From: Alteromonadaceae bacterium
GTDB taxonomy: Bacteria; Pseudomonadota; Gammaproteobacteria; Enterobacterales; Alteromonadaceae
Assembly (NCBI GenBank): GCA_013216015.1
Contig: JABSOI010000049.1
Location: forward strand, 1 to 44,084
Length of the DNA stretch: 44,084 nt
Direction: 5' to 3'
Part shown: positions 43,958-44,084 of the stretch, piece by piece
How positions within the stretch are numbered: the stretch's first letter is position 1
How the letters are laid out: every line of letters begins with the position of its first letter
Notes under the pieces: generated by a model
The model's database searches: none
What the model was told of the DNA's origin: nothing
What the model saw: only the letters and a program-made list of their open reading frames with translations
Translations under genes and position numbers: made by a program

Positions 43958-44084
43958 GGTTCTGTCGCATCTTGAAGACCGTAAGTTTAAAAAATCAAAA
44001 TATTTGATAATATTAAGTATTCTACTAATTTAGTGATAGGAGTACTAATATGGGTCTCAGTTTCGCCAATAAACAGTTTCCATC
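43958..44084 (+). mobile_element. second IS6-family element, left end (runs off window)
   Basis: Begins with the same 20-base end GGTTCTGTCGCATCTTGAAG (43958-43977). The transposase ATG is at 44050 (MGLSFANKQFP), parallel to MALSFANKQFP in the first copy. The leader between differs clearly, so the two are related elements rather than identical copies. It continues past the window edge. Confidence 0.75.
44050..44084 (+). CDS. IS6-family transposase, partial at window edge
   Basis: First 11 codons only. Identical to the first copy from SFANKQFP on. Whether it is intact cannot be seen. GATAGGAG precedes it and gives a usable Shine-Dalgarno. Confidence 0.65.
   Translation, partial: MGLSFANKQFP

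Noticed and set aside
1-44084. CRISPR array, tRNA, rRNA or attachment-site repeats
   Set aside because: No regularly spaced repeats, no tRNA cloverleaf and no direct repeat resembling an att site were found by eye.

Overview
This is an AT-rich window from a gammaproteobacterium, probably a marine or aquatic lineage near Alteromonadales or Vibrionales. The GlyGly-CTERM tail on the secreted protease and the style of the conjugation genes support this, but the species cannot be read from the sequence. Most of the window is the transfer half of an integrative conjugative element (ICE) of the PFGI-1/GI type. Nearly every element gene lies on the minus strand.

Layout. (a) 73-2753 holds a small lipoprotein gene and three decayed genes for small exported or membrane proteins, ending near a perfect bidirectional terminator. 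(b) 3089-5065 encodes a secreted metzincin protease with Calx-beta repeats. (c) 5177-19869 is a type IVb (thin, R64-like) pilus operon. Read 5' to 3' on the minus strand it has an unidentified lipoprotein, a TcpQ/PilL-C protein, secretin PilN, PilO2, PilP, ATPase PilQ, platform PilR, two small prepilins and two very large pilin-like adhesins. A plus-strand lipoprotein pseudogene (11937-13052) sits inside it, between pilQ and pilR. (d) 20502-21026 encodes a YrhB/Imm35-like protein fused to an L7/L12-like C-terminal domain. (e) 21590-40388 is the conjugation block. Read 5' to 3' it has a 52-aa ORF, a TraI_2-like protein, a DUF2857/STY4526-like protein, topoisomerase III, PilL2, a coiled-coil membrane protein, a lipoprotein, TIGR03759, a lytic transglycosylase, TIGR03765, TraD and TIGR03747. 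An IS66-disrupted lipoprotein follows, then RAQPRD, TIGR03758, 03745, 03750, 03746, 03749, 03752, 03751 and the VirB4-like ATPase. The block ends in an intrinsic terminator at 21548-21573. (f) 40757-44084 holds a conserved hypothetical, a membrane-anchored NBR1-type Ig protein, an IS66 remnant, an internally deleted IS6-family element, a GNAT acetyltransferase and the start of a second IS6-family element.

How it works together. TraD (coupling protein), the VirB4-like ATPase and the TIGR037xx membrane proteins would form the mating channel. The transglycosylase would open peptidoglycan for it. The type IVb pilus, tipped by the two giant pilins, would hold donor and recipient together. Topoisomerase III is standard cargo of these elements. 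Not in the window: an integrase, att sites, a canonical MobH relaxase, prepilin peptidase, and the TIGR03755/03756/03757/TraG mating-stabilisation genes that normally follow the VirB4-like gene. The element therefore either continues outside the window, is rearranged, or is partly defective.

The strongest leads are the tandem giant pilins, the Imm35-L7/L12 fusion, the split PilL, the divergent TraI_2-like protein, the anchored NBR1-Ig protein and the repeated GGCATGCC palindrome.
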